64,000 nucleotides of DNA from contig DASXDT010000006.1 in the NCBI GenBank assembly GCA_036490475.1, positions 1,426,001-1,490,000 of the forward strand. The letters run 5' to 3'. How positions within the stretch are numbered: the first letter of the stretch is position 1; each line of letters begins with the position of its first letter. This DNA comes from Candidatus Tumulicola sp. Its GTDB lineage: Bacteria > Vulcanimicrobiota > Vulcanimicrobiia > Vulcanimicrobiales > Vulcanimicrobiaceae. Shown one piece after another: positions 52,771 through 60,953 of the stretch. Under the pieces are notes generated by a model, which did not search any database, was not told the DNA's origin, and worked only from the letters and a program-made list of their open reading frames with translations. The position numbers were made by a program, and so were the translations under genes.

Positions 52771-53835
52771 ATGAGTACCGATGGTCTTTCTTTAAACCCG
52801 TTCGACGTCGGGGCGGAGCCCCTAGACCTGTCAGACCTTATCAAGACGGGCCAACTAACGGCCGAGGATCTACGCATCCCGCTCGTCAGTTGTACCGCTG
52901 CTGAAGTTCGCGTCTATGCCACATTTCTTAGAGCAGCGATGAATAATCCAGCTCCCGATTTTCTTGCCGACGGCTACTTAGTCGTGGATCGTGGCGCTAC
53001 AGCTACAAAGAAACACGGTAGATACAAAGCGCACATTGCAAACCTGGTCCGGAAGCAACTACTGGTTCCTTTGAATCCCTCCGCCTCGCGCAATCAATAC
53101 TATCTGGTTGGCTGCCGTTATGACGGTTCGAATCTCTTCGCTTCGTGGATTCAAACAAGCATAGCGTGGCGCTTTGCTCGAACACCGGAGCCGACTGCAA
53201 CTCAGTACTCAAAACGAGCCGTGAGACCCCGGCAAGCAGAAAGGCCAAATACCCTTAAATTCAAGGGCTTTTTCCCGTGCGAGCCGATCGCTCTTTCCTT
53301 AAATAGCAACCCCCAGAAATATAGCGAGCCGGCACGGCAAACGCGAGCCCGGAGGAGTGGGACAGATTTATCTAGCCACCGTAAATCGCCGAACGGTTCG
53401 TCATACGAACAGCGCTTGGCTCTGGCTTCCGAGATCGCAAAACTAACTCAGACGCCGTCGATCTCAACCGGCAAGCATGGCAAGCTGCTCGATGGCCTCA
53501 TTAGGACTCACGGATACGCGGTTACCCTCAAGATCGTTCACGAGGCTTGGCATGACCGCGACTCCTTACTTACTGACCAATATCCGATGTTTACCGCCCA
53601 GACTGTTTATTTTTATGCTCGCTATAAGCGCACATCGCATCGCATCAACAAGGAAGCTCGACCCACGACCGTTAGCTTTCAACAACTCGTAATGGAGTGT
53701 CTCAACGATGAAGGAACAACAGACTATGAACAGTTGTGCAAGAGGATCCGGTTGTACGGAGTGCAGCGATCCGCAATGGTTGAAGCGATCTGCCGAGAAT
53801 TTGAGCTTGATCCCGACCAACTGTTCCCTATATAA
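52771..53835 (+). CDS. Replication-initiator-like protein of the element
   Basis: A 354-residue protein. The segment 'RKQLLVPLNPSASRNQYYLVG' resembles a winged helix, and the C-terminal 'TQTPSISTGKHGKLLDGLIRTHGYA' resembles DnaD-like phage replication proteins. I cannot name the family. A DnaC-like loader gene overlaps its end, which is the usual order of phage replication modules. I chose the ATG at 52771; the frame is open to 52645 inside the excisionase gene, so the start is uncertain. Confidence 0.55.
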   Translation: MSTDGLSLNPFDVGAEPLDLSDLIKTGQLTAEDLRIPLVSCTAAEVRVYATFLRAAMNNPAPDFLADGYLVVDRGATATKKHGRYKAHIANLVRKQLLVPLNPSASRNQYYLVGCRYDGSNLFASWIQTSIAWRFARTPEPTATQYSKRAVRPRQAERPNTLKFKGFFPCEPIALSLNSNPQKYSEPARQTRARRSGTDLSSHRKSPNGSSYEQRLALASEIAKLTQTPSISTGKHGKLLDGLIRTHGYAVTLKIVHEAWHDRDSLLTDQYPMFTAQTVYFYARYKRTSHRINKEARPTTVSFQQLVMECLNDEGTTDYEQLCKRIRLYGVQRSAMVEAICREFELDPDQLFPI

Positions 53836-54469
53836 AGATGCACTCCGCGTAGTTGACTGGGCTGACATTCCCGCCGCCTTCCGATCAATCGATGCACCCA
53901 CGGTGTCTTTGCCCGCTGAAATCTTCGAAAGCCGCCTCGGACTGTTCTTGTTCGATAACAAGTATCGTATTGCCACGGTGCACGGCGGAGCTCAATGTGG
54001 CAAGACATCGGTTCTCAGCATGCTGATGATGCGATTGATACTTTTGAACCGAGTGAACGAACGGGTGAGGAGGATTGGCCGCCCAAATCGATTCGTTTTC
54101 GTTAGTGACGGGCGGCTCATTAGATTATTGCGTAGCATGGGGGACGAAGGGCGCAACGCTGAGTCGCTTCTTTACGAGATCCGGACTCTCGCGATCGACA
54201 ACTTAGATAAAGTTGAGCCTAGCATGCGTGGCCTCGTTCGCGAGATAATCGTCTATCGCTCGGATCATGGGCTCAACACATTGTTGTCAGTGACGGATCC
54301 AGCCACGCTACGCGAATTCGACCCACAAGTGTACCGTCGTATCGAAGATGGCCGGCAGATAAAACTTGGGAACAGGGCTCCAGGAGGCCCTGCACCGCCT
54401 CGGCTTTGGTCCGATAACCATTCCAGCTCCTTAATCGAAGAACCAGTGGTCACGGCGCCCCACCAATGA
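53708..54469 (+). CDS. DnaC-like helicase-loading AAA+ ATPase
   Basis: A 253-residue protein. A cysteine cluster near the start ('NSCARGSGCTECS') may bind zinc. The ATPase core has a Walker A (GGAQCGKT, residues 93-100), 'RTLAIDNLDKVE' as Walker B and 'LLSVTDPATLREFDPQVYRRIEDGRQIKL' with the sensor-1 region and arginine finger expected of DnaC/IstB-like proteins. It would load the host DnaB helicase onto element DNA. It overlaps the preceding gene by 128 bases in another frame. Confidence 0.75.
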   Translation: MKEQQTMNSCARGSGCTECSDPQWLKRSAENLSLIPTNCSLYKDALRVVDWADIPAAFRSIDAPTVSLPAEIFESRLGLFLFDNKYRIATVHGGAQCGKTSVLSMLMMRLILLNRVNERVRRIGRPNRFVFVSDGRLIRLLRSMGDEGRNAESLLYEIRTLAIDNLDKVEPSMRGLVREIIVYRSDHGLNTLLSVTDPATLREFDPQVYRRIEDGRQIKLGNRAPGGPAPPRLWSDNHSSSLIEEPVVTAPHQ

Positions 54470-54681
54470 AGGTCGCTGGAACTTTGATCACGTGGCCAAG
54501 CTTTTGTTGCCCAGATCGGTCATTGTATTCCGTGACCTCGCAGATGCGGGAAGGAACTAGGCACAAGTAACAAGAGCCCCCACTTGCAGCCGAACGATCG
54601 ATGGGCTCGGCTAGCATGGTTCGCGTTGCCTAATCGGGCATCGATGCGGCGAGGCGGGCGGGGGTGCGCCGTTAGAACCAG

Positions 54682-55224
54682 TTAGTCGTGGTAATACTTG
54701 ATCAGCCCTGATTGTCTAGAGAGCTCATAAAGTCTATAATCAGAAACAGGCGCCACCTGGACGAAGCTGCTATCGGCGACAATCAACTGCGTCTTCTTGA
54801 GGGACGTACTCGTTAATTGAGCTATGCGTTGTTGCATAGCATCGTGTATTTCTTGGTTAGCGTCACGAGCAACATCTTTAGTCGGAGTATCCAGTAGTAG
54901 AATGGACGGGATGGGCAGTCCGTGGCGTTCCGCGACCTGGTGTATGGCGATGGCGTAGCAGACGGTGAATAGTACACGCCTTCCGTTGCTTCCGGCACTG
55001 TCGAAATCCCAGAACTGCCTCGGGTCGTTCCTGTTTTGAATCTTTGGCATCCACGTCCTGATATTTATTACTGCGCGATCCTCAGAGTCGACGCCAGGCA
55101 CACCGACTGCCATGAGGTTTTCCATGAGCGCTTCCTCGATCTCAGTAATAAGCTGCTGCGCTCCTGTAAGGGAACGCTGCTCCTCCTCAATCGCCTTCCG
55201 GAGCATGCGAGGCTTCGGCTTCAA
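54682..55224 (-). CDS. DUF3732-type ABC ATPase, C-terminal half (split from the N-terminal half)
   Basis: 180 codons carrying the second half of an SMC/Rad50-like ATPase: an ABC signature-like 'DFDSAGSNGRRVLF' and a Walker B 'IPSILLLDTPTKDV'. The N-terminal half lies immediately upstream in another frame and the two overlap by 38 bases. No convincing ribosome site precedes its TTG, and DUF3732 ATPases are normally a single chain of about 640 residues. I read this as one gene broken by a frameshift around 55200-55240, either a mutation or an assembly error; a genuine split gene is less likely. Confidence 0.75.
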   Translation of the reverse strand: MKPKPRMLRKAIEEEQRSLTGAQQLITEIEEALMENLMAVGVPGVDSEDRAVINIRTWMPKIQNRNDPRQFWDFDSAGSNGRRVLFTVCYAIAIHQVAERHGLPIPSILLLDTPTKDVARDANQEIHDAMQQRIAQLTSTSLKKTQLIVADSSFVQVAPVSDYRLYELSRQSGLIKYYHD

Positions 55225-56617
55225 CTTCCGCAGTCTCGAGACCTAACCCATTGACCTTCTCGTGAATCGAACGCAACTTAGTTACCTCGTTCAATTCGCC
55301 CTGAACTTGAGCAAGCTCGCGCTCAGCGACCCTAAAACGGCTAAGATAATCGGCATCGTACCTTCTTAATGTGTCAGACAATTCGTGATCCATTGTCTGC
55401 TTTCGCTTAATCATTCTCTGCATTTTGCGATCTTCCAGTTGAAGCGACACTTCTTGTCGAGCGATTGTCGCTTCGACCTCTGCAAGTCGCGCGTTTAAGT
55501 CCTGTCGCGTTGCTTCAAGGAACTCCGGCGACAAATGGGCCCAATTCTGAGATGATGATTTGCACAGAGGGCAATTACCGCCTTGAACCGTTGCCCTTGT
55601 TCCAATGTCTCTTGTGCACTGTGGGCAATAGTTGAATTGAATGTCGCCGATCACGGAAAGTGCCACCTGGGATCGATCTGCCTTATATTTCAGGCTATAG
55701 AACTCTGATCGTAACGCAGATAGTTCGTCTAGCCGATTTCTTTGGCGAGAAGTAGCTCGTTCTGCTTGAGCTAGGTCTTCGGACGCAACCCGAAGCGCAG
55801 CACGCATCTCGTCCGCAACGTGCGTAGCGCGCTCATATTGCCGGTTAGCGTCGGTTAAGCGCGTTTGACAGCGTTCTAACTCTGCTTCAAGGAAGGTTTC
55901 TCGAAGTCGTAACTCCTCGAGTGAGCCCTCATCATTAACCTTTTCCAATATACGCGCTAGTTCAGCGATTGCATATTCGCTCACATCCCGCTTTTTCTGC
56001 AGCGCCTCCAGGCGCAACGTCAACTGGGTCAGATGCGGTGAATACAACCCGCAAACGAACTTAAGCGCCTCACGACTTTTAGTTTTGACATGGTCATTCA
56101 AGTGAAAGAAGTTGGAATCCGAGGTCTGCTGTCGCACAAAGCAGTAGAACATGAGGTCGCGAAAGCTGAGCCGTATGAGGGGGCTCTCTTCGTCAGAGAT
56201 TGACTGCCTAACTTTGACGACATTTCGACCGGTCAAGAAAAACGAAAGATCGCTAAGAGTGATAACACCAGGTTCTACTTGTGGCTCATTCGGTGACGCC
56301 TGCAGCGGGACGTTCGCATACCTTGGTTGGCCGTCAGCTGCGCGCCACGTAACGGAAACCCTTTTTGAATTAAGCTCCCGCTCCAGTATAACGTGGTACT
56401 GCTCCACCGAAAGCTCAAGAGTCGCGGACAAGAATTCCTTTCTTAATGCCTCTGTCTGATAAGGCGTATTAGCTCCGAGACAGAAATCAATAAGGTGGAG
56501 TGCCGTCGATTTTCCGGTATTAATCTCTCCGACGATCGCCAGCAGGCCATGATCGAGGTCTAACGACTCAATCGATTGCCTGCAGTTCATGTCGAGACGC
56601 CGCAAGCGTATTTTCAT
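55187..56617 (-). CDS. DUF3732-type ABC ATPase, N-terminal half (ABC-3C component)
   Basis: 476 codons with the first half of a Rad50/SMC-like ATPase: Walker A 'VGEINTGKST' at residues 29-38, a 'DLSFFLTGRN' region, and a long coiled coil interrupted by a zinc-hook-like C-x(2)-C...C-x(2)-C ('CPQCTRDI', 'CPLCKSS'). This is the energy component of ABC-3C three-component conflict systems as described in the literature. The ATG at 56617 overlaps the middle-component stop by 4 bases (ATGA). The C-terminal half continues at 55224 in another frame. Confidence 0.8.
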   Translation of the reverse strand: MKIRLRRLDMNCRQSIESLDLDHGLLAIVGEINTGKSTALHLIDFCLGANTPYQTEALRKEFLSATLELSVEQYHVILERELNSKRVSVTWRAADGQPRYANVPLQASPNEPQVEPGVITLSDLSFFLTGRNVVKVRQSISDEESPLIRLSFRDLMFYCFVRQQTSDSNFFHLNDHVKTKSREALKFVCGLYSPHLTQLTLRLEALQKKRDVSEYAIAELARILEKVNDEGSLEELRLRETFLEAELERCQTRLTDANRQYERATHVADEMRAALRVASEDLAQAERATSRQRNRLDELSALRSEFYSLKYKADRSQVALSVIGDIQFNYCPQCTRDIGTRATVQGGNCPLCKSSSQNWAHLSPEFLEATRQDLNARLAEVEATIARQEVSLQLEDRKMQRMIKRKQTMDHELSDTLRRYDADYLSRFRVAERELAQVQGELNEVTKLRSIHEKVNGLGLETAEVEAEASHAPEGD

Positions 56618-57168
56618 AATGGTCGTGTAGGCTCCAAAGTTAGGGTTTCTGGCAATGAGTTGGCAATATACCTCTGCAGCGTGGCAACGCGGACATCGAG
56701 AGAGCGAACAATGACGTCAGCCCGCGTCGCCAACTCATGATATGCTGGAGAATCGAAAAGCAATTTAGCCACGGCTGCACCGCGATCAGTTGTCCGAAGA
56801 GCCCAATGTCGCTCGTCGGAGGCCTTAATCTCAACCGCTGCTAACCCGTTCGCGACCATCGAAGAAATGCAAAGTCGGTATTTGTCGTTCCAGGGTTCAA
56901 ATCGGAGCACTAGGTTTCGGGCTTCGATGGATTCTCTTTCGTAAACGGATATCCTCAAACGCGAAGCGTTACGGCCGGATCGCTCAGTCTTCAGCAAGGC
57001 TTCTAATCCGCCCGGTAGCTGAAGCAGAAAATCCAAGTAGCTCAGTTTTATAAATGACAATTCTCCGCCCGGCGAATATGTTTGATGGACCGTACCCAGG
57101 AGTAGAAGTCGCGCCGAGGCGACCCTTGGATCGGCATCGAGCCGCGGACCGTCGCTGAGAAATCTCAT
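56614..57168 (-). CDS. ABC-3C middle component-like protein
   Basis: A 184-residue protein between the nuclease and the ATPase, where the 'middle component' (MC) of ABC-3C systems is found. It has a helical N-terminal part and a C-terminal segment with 'RHWALRTTDRGAAVAKLL' that looks like a winged helix. It probably bridges the effector to the ATPase. The ATG at 57168 is the correct start: it overlaps the frameshift-corrected stop of the nuclease gene by 4 bases. The identification depends on gene order, since MC proteins are poorly conserved. Confidence 0.65.
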   Translation of the reverse strand: MRFLSDGPRLDADPRVASARLLLLGTVHQTYSPGGELSFIKLSYLDFLLQLPGGLEALLKTERSGRNASRLRISVYERESIEARNLVLRFEPWNDKYRLCISSMVANGLAAVEIKASDERHWALRTTDRGAAVAKLLFDSPAYHELATRADVIVRSLDVRVATLQRYIANSLPETLTLEPTRPL

Positions 57169-57425
57169 TCTAGCGAGTCCAAATCTTTTCGCGGTCCCCA
57201 CCAGAATAGACACTCGTCCGTGAGCAGCGCCAAGGTGCCGAGCAGTTCCTCTTCATCCGCAAACGGAAGATCACTCTTTCGAGATTGTAAAAGGTTTGGC
57301 AAGCCCCGGTCTATCGCGTTGTATAGCGAGGGCGCATCAACCTCCGATGATCGTTCCAGCCGTTCATATAGTCGGTTATAAAATCGTGACGCAATGGCGC
57401 GCAGCGCGGCCTCAACCTTTCCGCC
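57165..57425 (-). CDS. C-terminal segment of the DUF4297 nuclease, in a shifted frame
   Basis: From about 57425 to the TGA at 57165 this frame gives convincing protein ('EAALRAIASRFYNRLYERLE', 'DAPSLYNAIDRGLPNLLQ', 'ALLTDECLFWWGPRKDLDSLE'). It continues the preceding frame if one A is added in the AAA run at 57418-57420. Its stop then overlaps the next gene's ATG by 4 bases, as in the rest of this operon. I therefore take the true gene to be about 57165-58405 with one frame disruption. Confidence 0.7.
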   Translation of the reverse strand, partial: GGKVEAALRAIASRFYNRLYERLERSSEVDAPSLYNAIDRGLPNLLQSRKSDLPFADEEELLGTLALLTDECLFWWGPRKDLDSLE

Positions 57426-58405
57426 TCAGGCACACCTTCACTAATCTGCCGCGCGCGCATTCGTGCCGCCGCGTGGTATGCGCTTTGCTGTAAGACGACG
57501 ATGATGTTTTCGGAGGCGCCGTTGAGCGTTAGCTTGTCGCGAAGGGTCGGAAAGGCGTCGTTTGTTAGGGACGACCTGACGGGTGCGATCTGCCGCAGGG
57601 CTAGCTCCTCGTCGACGATTGCCTGCATCTCCGCTCGCCCAATCCGTTTAACAGCGAGCGTTGCAGCGTCTAATCCCGCCGAACCCGAGGTCACAGCAAT
57701 GTATGTCGTATTCGTCCCTTCGAATCGCTGAGACGCGGCCTGCTCAACGCGCTTTACGAGGCGGTCGTGTATTCGTTTGACGCAGGCAGGCGAGGGTTGG
57801 CGATGTTTCAACGTTTCGCTGATCACGGTGTATAGTTTATCGTAGGCTGTTGGCAGGGGCGGCCCCACTTGTAAGTCGGCCTTTTCCACAACTTTCGGCA
57901 GTGACGCGATTGGGCCGCCACCCAATTTGGCTTTTATCTTTTTGAAGAATGACTTGATTTTCGCATGCGTCCCATAATCGGAAAACGGTGTTGTCCGGGC
58001 TACAGCCAACACATGCACAAGGTTCTGTGAGTTATCTTGGCCAGTAAAAAAGCCGCAACTGGCCACAAAGCGGTAACTCGCGACGTCGGTTCTAATGGCT
58101 TCTGTCTCACAAAAAGTGGCAAAGGTGTGTACGACCTTTTCATCTTTTGCTTTTAACGCCGGTTGGGTGTGTTCCCGACTAGTCACTTGAACGCAAGTTA
58201 AGTCACCGTTGACCTGTTCGAGAAGTAGGTCGTCCACTGTCTCGCAATAGACATAAGCCATGTCTTCGTCATCTAATAAGCCAAACGCGAGGAGAGCCCC
58301 AACTGTATGTTGATAAGTGAAGCGGCTCTGTGCAATTGTGCCACCGCTTTGAGCAATCTCAACGCCGAGTGGATCAGCGGGCGCTTTAACTAGCTGGTCC
58401 GTCAT
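57311..58405 (-). CDS. DUF4297 (Cap4-like) dsDNA nuclease, N-terminal part, ABC-3C effector
   Basis: The first 364 codons of a DUF4297-type nuclease. The N-terminal block 'GGTIAQSRFTYQHTVGALLAF' is the family hallmark, and 'YCETVDDLLLEQVNG' with E55 and the D58/D59 pair, then 'CVQVTSRE', is the PD-(D/E)xK-like active site. The usual Q-x-K is here Q-x-T (Q73, T75), so a key lysine is not at its normal place. Such proteins cut double-stranded DNA when a conflict system is triggered. The ATG at 58405 begins the recognisable domain. After a frameshift near 57420 the protein continues in another frame. Confidence 0.8.
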   Translation of the reverse strand: MTDQLVKAPADPLGVEIAQSGGTIAQSRFTYQHTVGALLAFGLLDDEDMAYVYCETVDDLLLEQVNGDLTCVQVTSREHTQPALKAKDEKVVHTFATFCETEAIRTDVASYRFVASCGFFTGQDNSQNLVHVLAVARTTPFSDYGTHAKIKSFFKKIKAKLGGGPIASLPKVVEKADLQVGPPLPTAYDKLYTVISETLKHRQPSPACVKRIHDRLVKRVEQAASQRFEGTNTTYIAVTSGSAGLDAATLAVKRIGRAEMQAIVDEELALRQIAPVRSSLTNDAFPTLRDKLTLNGASENIIVVLQQSAYHAAARMRARQISEGVPEAERLRPRCAPLRHDFITDYMNGWNDHRRLMRPRYTTR

Positions 58406-58450
58406 GGGTCTTAATTTAGCTGCAACCGACCGGAATTTAATGCCTGCTGG

Positions 58451-58471
58451 TTTGGCCGCAATTCGGCCAAA
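58451..58471. repeat. Perfect 8-bp palindromic hairpin upstream of the defence operon
   Basis: TTTGGCCG, five bases, then CGGCCAAA. It is 46 bases upstream of the nuclease start, in the position of an operator or 5'-leader hairpin. Confidence 0.45.
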
Positions 58472-58791
58472 TCGCCCTCCGAGCAAGGAACCTCGAAAAG
58501 CTTGACGATGCCTCTAGCGGCGGTGCGCGGCTGCAAAATTACGGTGTAGCCATCGCGGTCGGGCATGCGATAAAACCTCGCGGTTAGCAGGCGGTTAAGT
58601 GCTAGAACTCCATATCAGACCCAACCACGCTGAATCCCTGTCATGCGCGGCGGTTTCCAAGTCGATTCAGCCTTAAATTCCTAGCCGCGCCGGAGTCGCG
58701 AGCAGTTTTCGACGGTTCTTCGGATGCCGGAATCTCCCAGCCCTCGCAGCTTTAACGTTCCGGCCGGCGTTTTCGTCTAGCTTGCTGTCCC

Positions 58792-58823
58792 ACCGCGCAT
58801 TTGTGCCGGACGGAATGCGCGGT
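58792..58823. repeat. 10-bp perfect inverted repeat
   Basis: ACCGCGCATT and AATGCGCGGT with a 12-base loop lie just past the stop of the XRE-type gene at 58853. It may be the terminator of that gene, but there is no U-tract. Confidence 0.4.
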
Positions 58824-58852
58824 GTCGAGGATGTAATTCGTCGGGTCGGGAC

Positions 58853-59074
58853 TTATCGCTTCAGCAAATCGGCCGGGGCTACTCCTAAAGCTGCCGCGAC
58901 AGCCACAAGGGTCTTCAGCGTAATCGGATCACCCGCTTCGACCCGTTGCCAAAGGCGCGATACGATGCCGGCCCGATGGGCCGCCTCCTCCTGACTGATC
59001 CCCATGCTCGCGCGCGCCGCTCTGGTGTTTAGAGCGATCGTTTTGAGCACTTGTTGAACGGTTGGCGAGCGCAC
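58853..59074 (-). CDS. XRE-family HTH protein
   Basis: A 73-residue protein with a complete XRE/Cro-type HTH ('NTRAARASMGISQEEAAHRAGIVSRLWQRVEAGD', then 'LVAVAAALGVAPADLL'). It is the kind of small regulator found in mobile elements and defence islands. I chose the GTG at 59074, which begins the compact domain; the frame is open to 59176 where the sequence is less typical. It could regulate the nearby defence operon. Confidence 0.7.
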   Translation of the reverse strand: MRSPTVQQVLKTIALNTRAARASMGISQEEAAHRAGIVSRLWQRVEAGDPITLKTLVAVAAALGVAPADLLKR

Positions 59075-59157
59075 TGCGCCGAGCGTATCGAAGGAAAGCC
59101 AGTCTTGCCACGCAAATATTTGCGTGACTCGTTGCGCTGCATCGAAAGGACAACGGC

Positions 59158-60471
59158 TTGCGAAGAGTACTTTCAAATTCCACAGCCGCGTTACTCAGCG
59201 TCGCAGCTCTATCGTTTGCGGGGTGCGACGGGAACGTTAGGCCGCTCCAGCCGTTAGCGCAGTCTGCCGGTGTCTTTCCGCGGCACCCAGCGGGGACCGT
59301 CGCCTACCGCCGCATCTACAGCTTCAAGGGTGGGGCTGATGGAGCGGCTCCCTCTGGTACCGTGCTTGCCTTGAACGACACACTCTACGGCACGACGTCG
59401 ACCGGCGGCGGCGGGCATTGCGGCGAGAAGCGCGGATGCGGTACCGTTTTCAGTTATAACGTCGGCACCTCGATCGGCGAAACGATCCTCTACCGCTTTC
59501 AAAACGGCCAAGACGGCGCTAATCCGTACTCAGGCGTTATCGCTGAAGACAATATCCTATACGGAACCACCTATCAGGGCGGAGGGTGCCCTGAAAGTTC
59601 CATAGGCTGTGGCACCGTGTTTGCGGTGAATCTAGGCGCTTCTGGCGCAGAGAGCGTGATCTATCGGTTCATGGGTGGTCAGGACGGTGCCTCGCCGCTC
59701 GCAGGCCTGATTGCAATTGGCGGCAATTTGTACGGAACAACAATCGCTGGCGGAACTGACGGCACCGTGTATCAGGTCACATCACAGGGCGATGAGAGCG
59801 TGCTCTACCGCTTCTCCGGCGGTAGAAACGGCCGAGAGCCGCAAGCGCCCCTAATCCAAGTAAACAACGCGCTTTTCGGCACTACAACGGGCGGCGGATT
59901 ATACCCTAAGTCGTGTAACCCCGTCGGATGCGGTACCATTTTCTCCCTCACGCCAGGTCCATCGTACAACCAAGAAAGCGTTGTTCATCGCTTTCAGGGT
60001 GGTAAACGAGGCGCCGATCCCATGGGTTCGGTCACTGATGTAAATGGTCAGCTATATGGAACAACGTATGCTGGCGGTGGTACCGGGTGCGCGGGCGGAC
60101 AGGGGTGCGGCACGCTCTTCACCATAAATCCGAGCTCGGGCGAGATGCGCACGCTGTATCGTTTCAAAGGGGTTGACGACGGCGCATATCCTGACGGGAA
60201 TCTTCTGTTTTTGAACGGCGTCCTTTATGGGACGACAGCCTCGGGAGGGGGCCAGGGCTGTAGAAACGGTGTAGGCTGCGGGACTGTCTTCGCTTTCACA
60301 CCGTCGTCAAGCGCTCTAACAATCGTCTACGCCTTCAAAGGCGGGATGAACGGACAAAGCCCGACAGGTTTAACGGCTATCGGCGGAATGATTTACGGCA
60401 GCACCGCATCGGGCGGAGGCGGCTGTAAGTATAACTTGGGCTGCGGAACACTTTTTTCGGTCACGCCATAG
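59158..60471 (+). CDS. GloVer tandem-repeat lipoprotein, cysteine-rich
   Basis: A 437-residue lipoprotein with the lipobox 'ALSFAGC' and about eight repeats of the form 'LYGTTSTGGGG...CGTVF...LYRF-x-GG-x-DGA-x-P', the same family as the protein at 23358-24521. Most repeats here contain a C-x(4-8)-C-G pair that could form a disulphide across the loop, absent in the other copy except once. A TTG at 59158 is the likely start. It is surrounded by element genes, so it may be element cargo or an older host gene. Confidence 0.82.
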   Translation: MRRVLSNSTAALLSVAALSFAGCDGNVRPLQPLAQSAGVFPRHPAGTVAYRRIYSFKGGADGAAPSGTVLALNDTLYGTTSTGGGGHCGEKRGCGTVFSYNVGTSIGETILYRFQNGQDGANPYSGVIAEDNILYGTTYQGGGCPESSIGCGTVFAVNLGASGAESVIYRFMGGQDGASPLAGLIAIGGNLYGTTIAGGTDGTVYQVTSQGDESVLYRFSGGRNGREPQAPLIQVNNALFGTTTGGGLYPKSCNPVGCGTIFSLTPGPSYNQESVVHRFQGGKRGADPMGSVTDVNGQLYGTTYAGGGTGCAGGQGCGTLFTINPSSGEMRTLYRFKGVDDGAYPDGNLLFLNGVLYGTTASGGGQGCRNGVGCGTVFAFTPSSSALTIVYAFKGGMNGQSPTGLTAIGGMIYGSTASGGGGCKYNLGCGTLFSVTP

Positions 60472-60495
60472 TCCATCGTTTAGGAGCAAACAGCT

Positions 60496-60661
60496 GTGAG
60501 CAAACCTCAGAAGCGGCCGCTGAAAAAAGAGTCGGCCGCTCGTACCGAATTGCAGCGACCCGGAGGGCGTTCACTACATGCTGTTCGGCAAGGATGTGAT
60601 GTCGCAACAGATCGCAGACGCAATCGAAGCTGAGGCGCAACGCCAAGGACTGAAGAAGTAG
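60496..60661 (+). pseudogene. Frameshifted small gene, paralogue of the next ORF
   Basis: A GTG at 60496 follows an AGGAG site (60482-60486). The first codons read 'MSKPQKRPLKK' and the frame then breaks. If one A is removed from the six-A run at 60523-60528, the frame continues as 'SRPLVPNCSDPEGVHYMLFG', then 'KDVMSQQIADAIEAEAQRQG', to the TAG at 60661, giving about 54 residues. That end matches the protein at 60777 ('HYMVFRKDMSADEIDDAI'). Either a decayed gene or an assembly error. Confidence 0.55.
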
Positions 60662-60776
60662 GCACCCAGTGTTAGCACTGCTCACAGGCAGCGCTAACGA
60701 TCCAAGAATCACAATCGGTGGCCGGTCGCTTCGTATCGTATTGGCGGCAACCGGCTAGAGGTAGTTTTAACGATAT

Positions 60777-60953
60777 ATGAGCGAACGCAAAGAGCAGTCT
60801 GATAAACACTCCGGTTCCGAGGCAGACGCAGACGAAAAAACCGTCATGGGCTCGACGACCCGCCACTACATGGTTTTTAGGAAAGACATGTCGGCGGATG
60901 AGATTGATGATGCTATTCGAGCTATGGGCGAGAAGCTTGGCATTTTCAAATAG
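60777..60953 (+). CDS. 58-residue small acidic protein
   Basis: The ATG at 60777 opens a 58-codon frame: a charged N-terminus ('MSERKEQSDKHSGSEADADE') and a helical end ('HYMVFRKDMSADEIDDAIRA', 'MGEKLGIFK'). The second part parallels the frameshifted ORF at 60496-60661, so the two form a tandem pair of related small genes. The matched tail, 'HYM[LV]F-x-KD-x-MS', supports it as a real gene. Function unknown. Confidence 0.55.
   Translation: MSERKEQSDKHSGSEADADEKTVMGSTTRHYMVFRKDMSADEIDDAIRAMGEKLGIFK

Larger units (their letters stand above)
58406..58852. other. Non-coding stretch upstream of the ABC-3C-type operon
   Basis: About 450 bases with no convincing gene. It holds two inverted repeats, listed separately, and should contain the promoter of the minus-strand defence operon; no clear -35/-10 pair was found. 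Confidence 0.4.
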
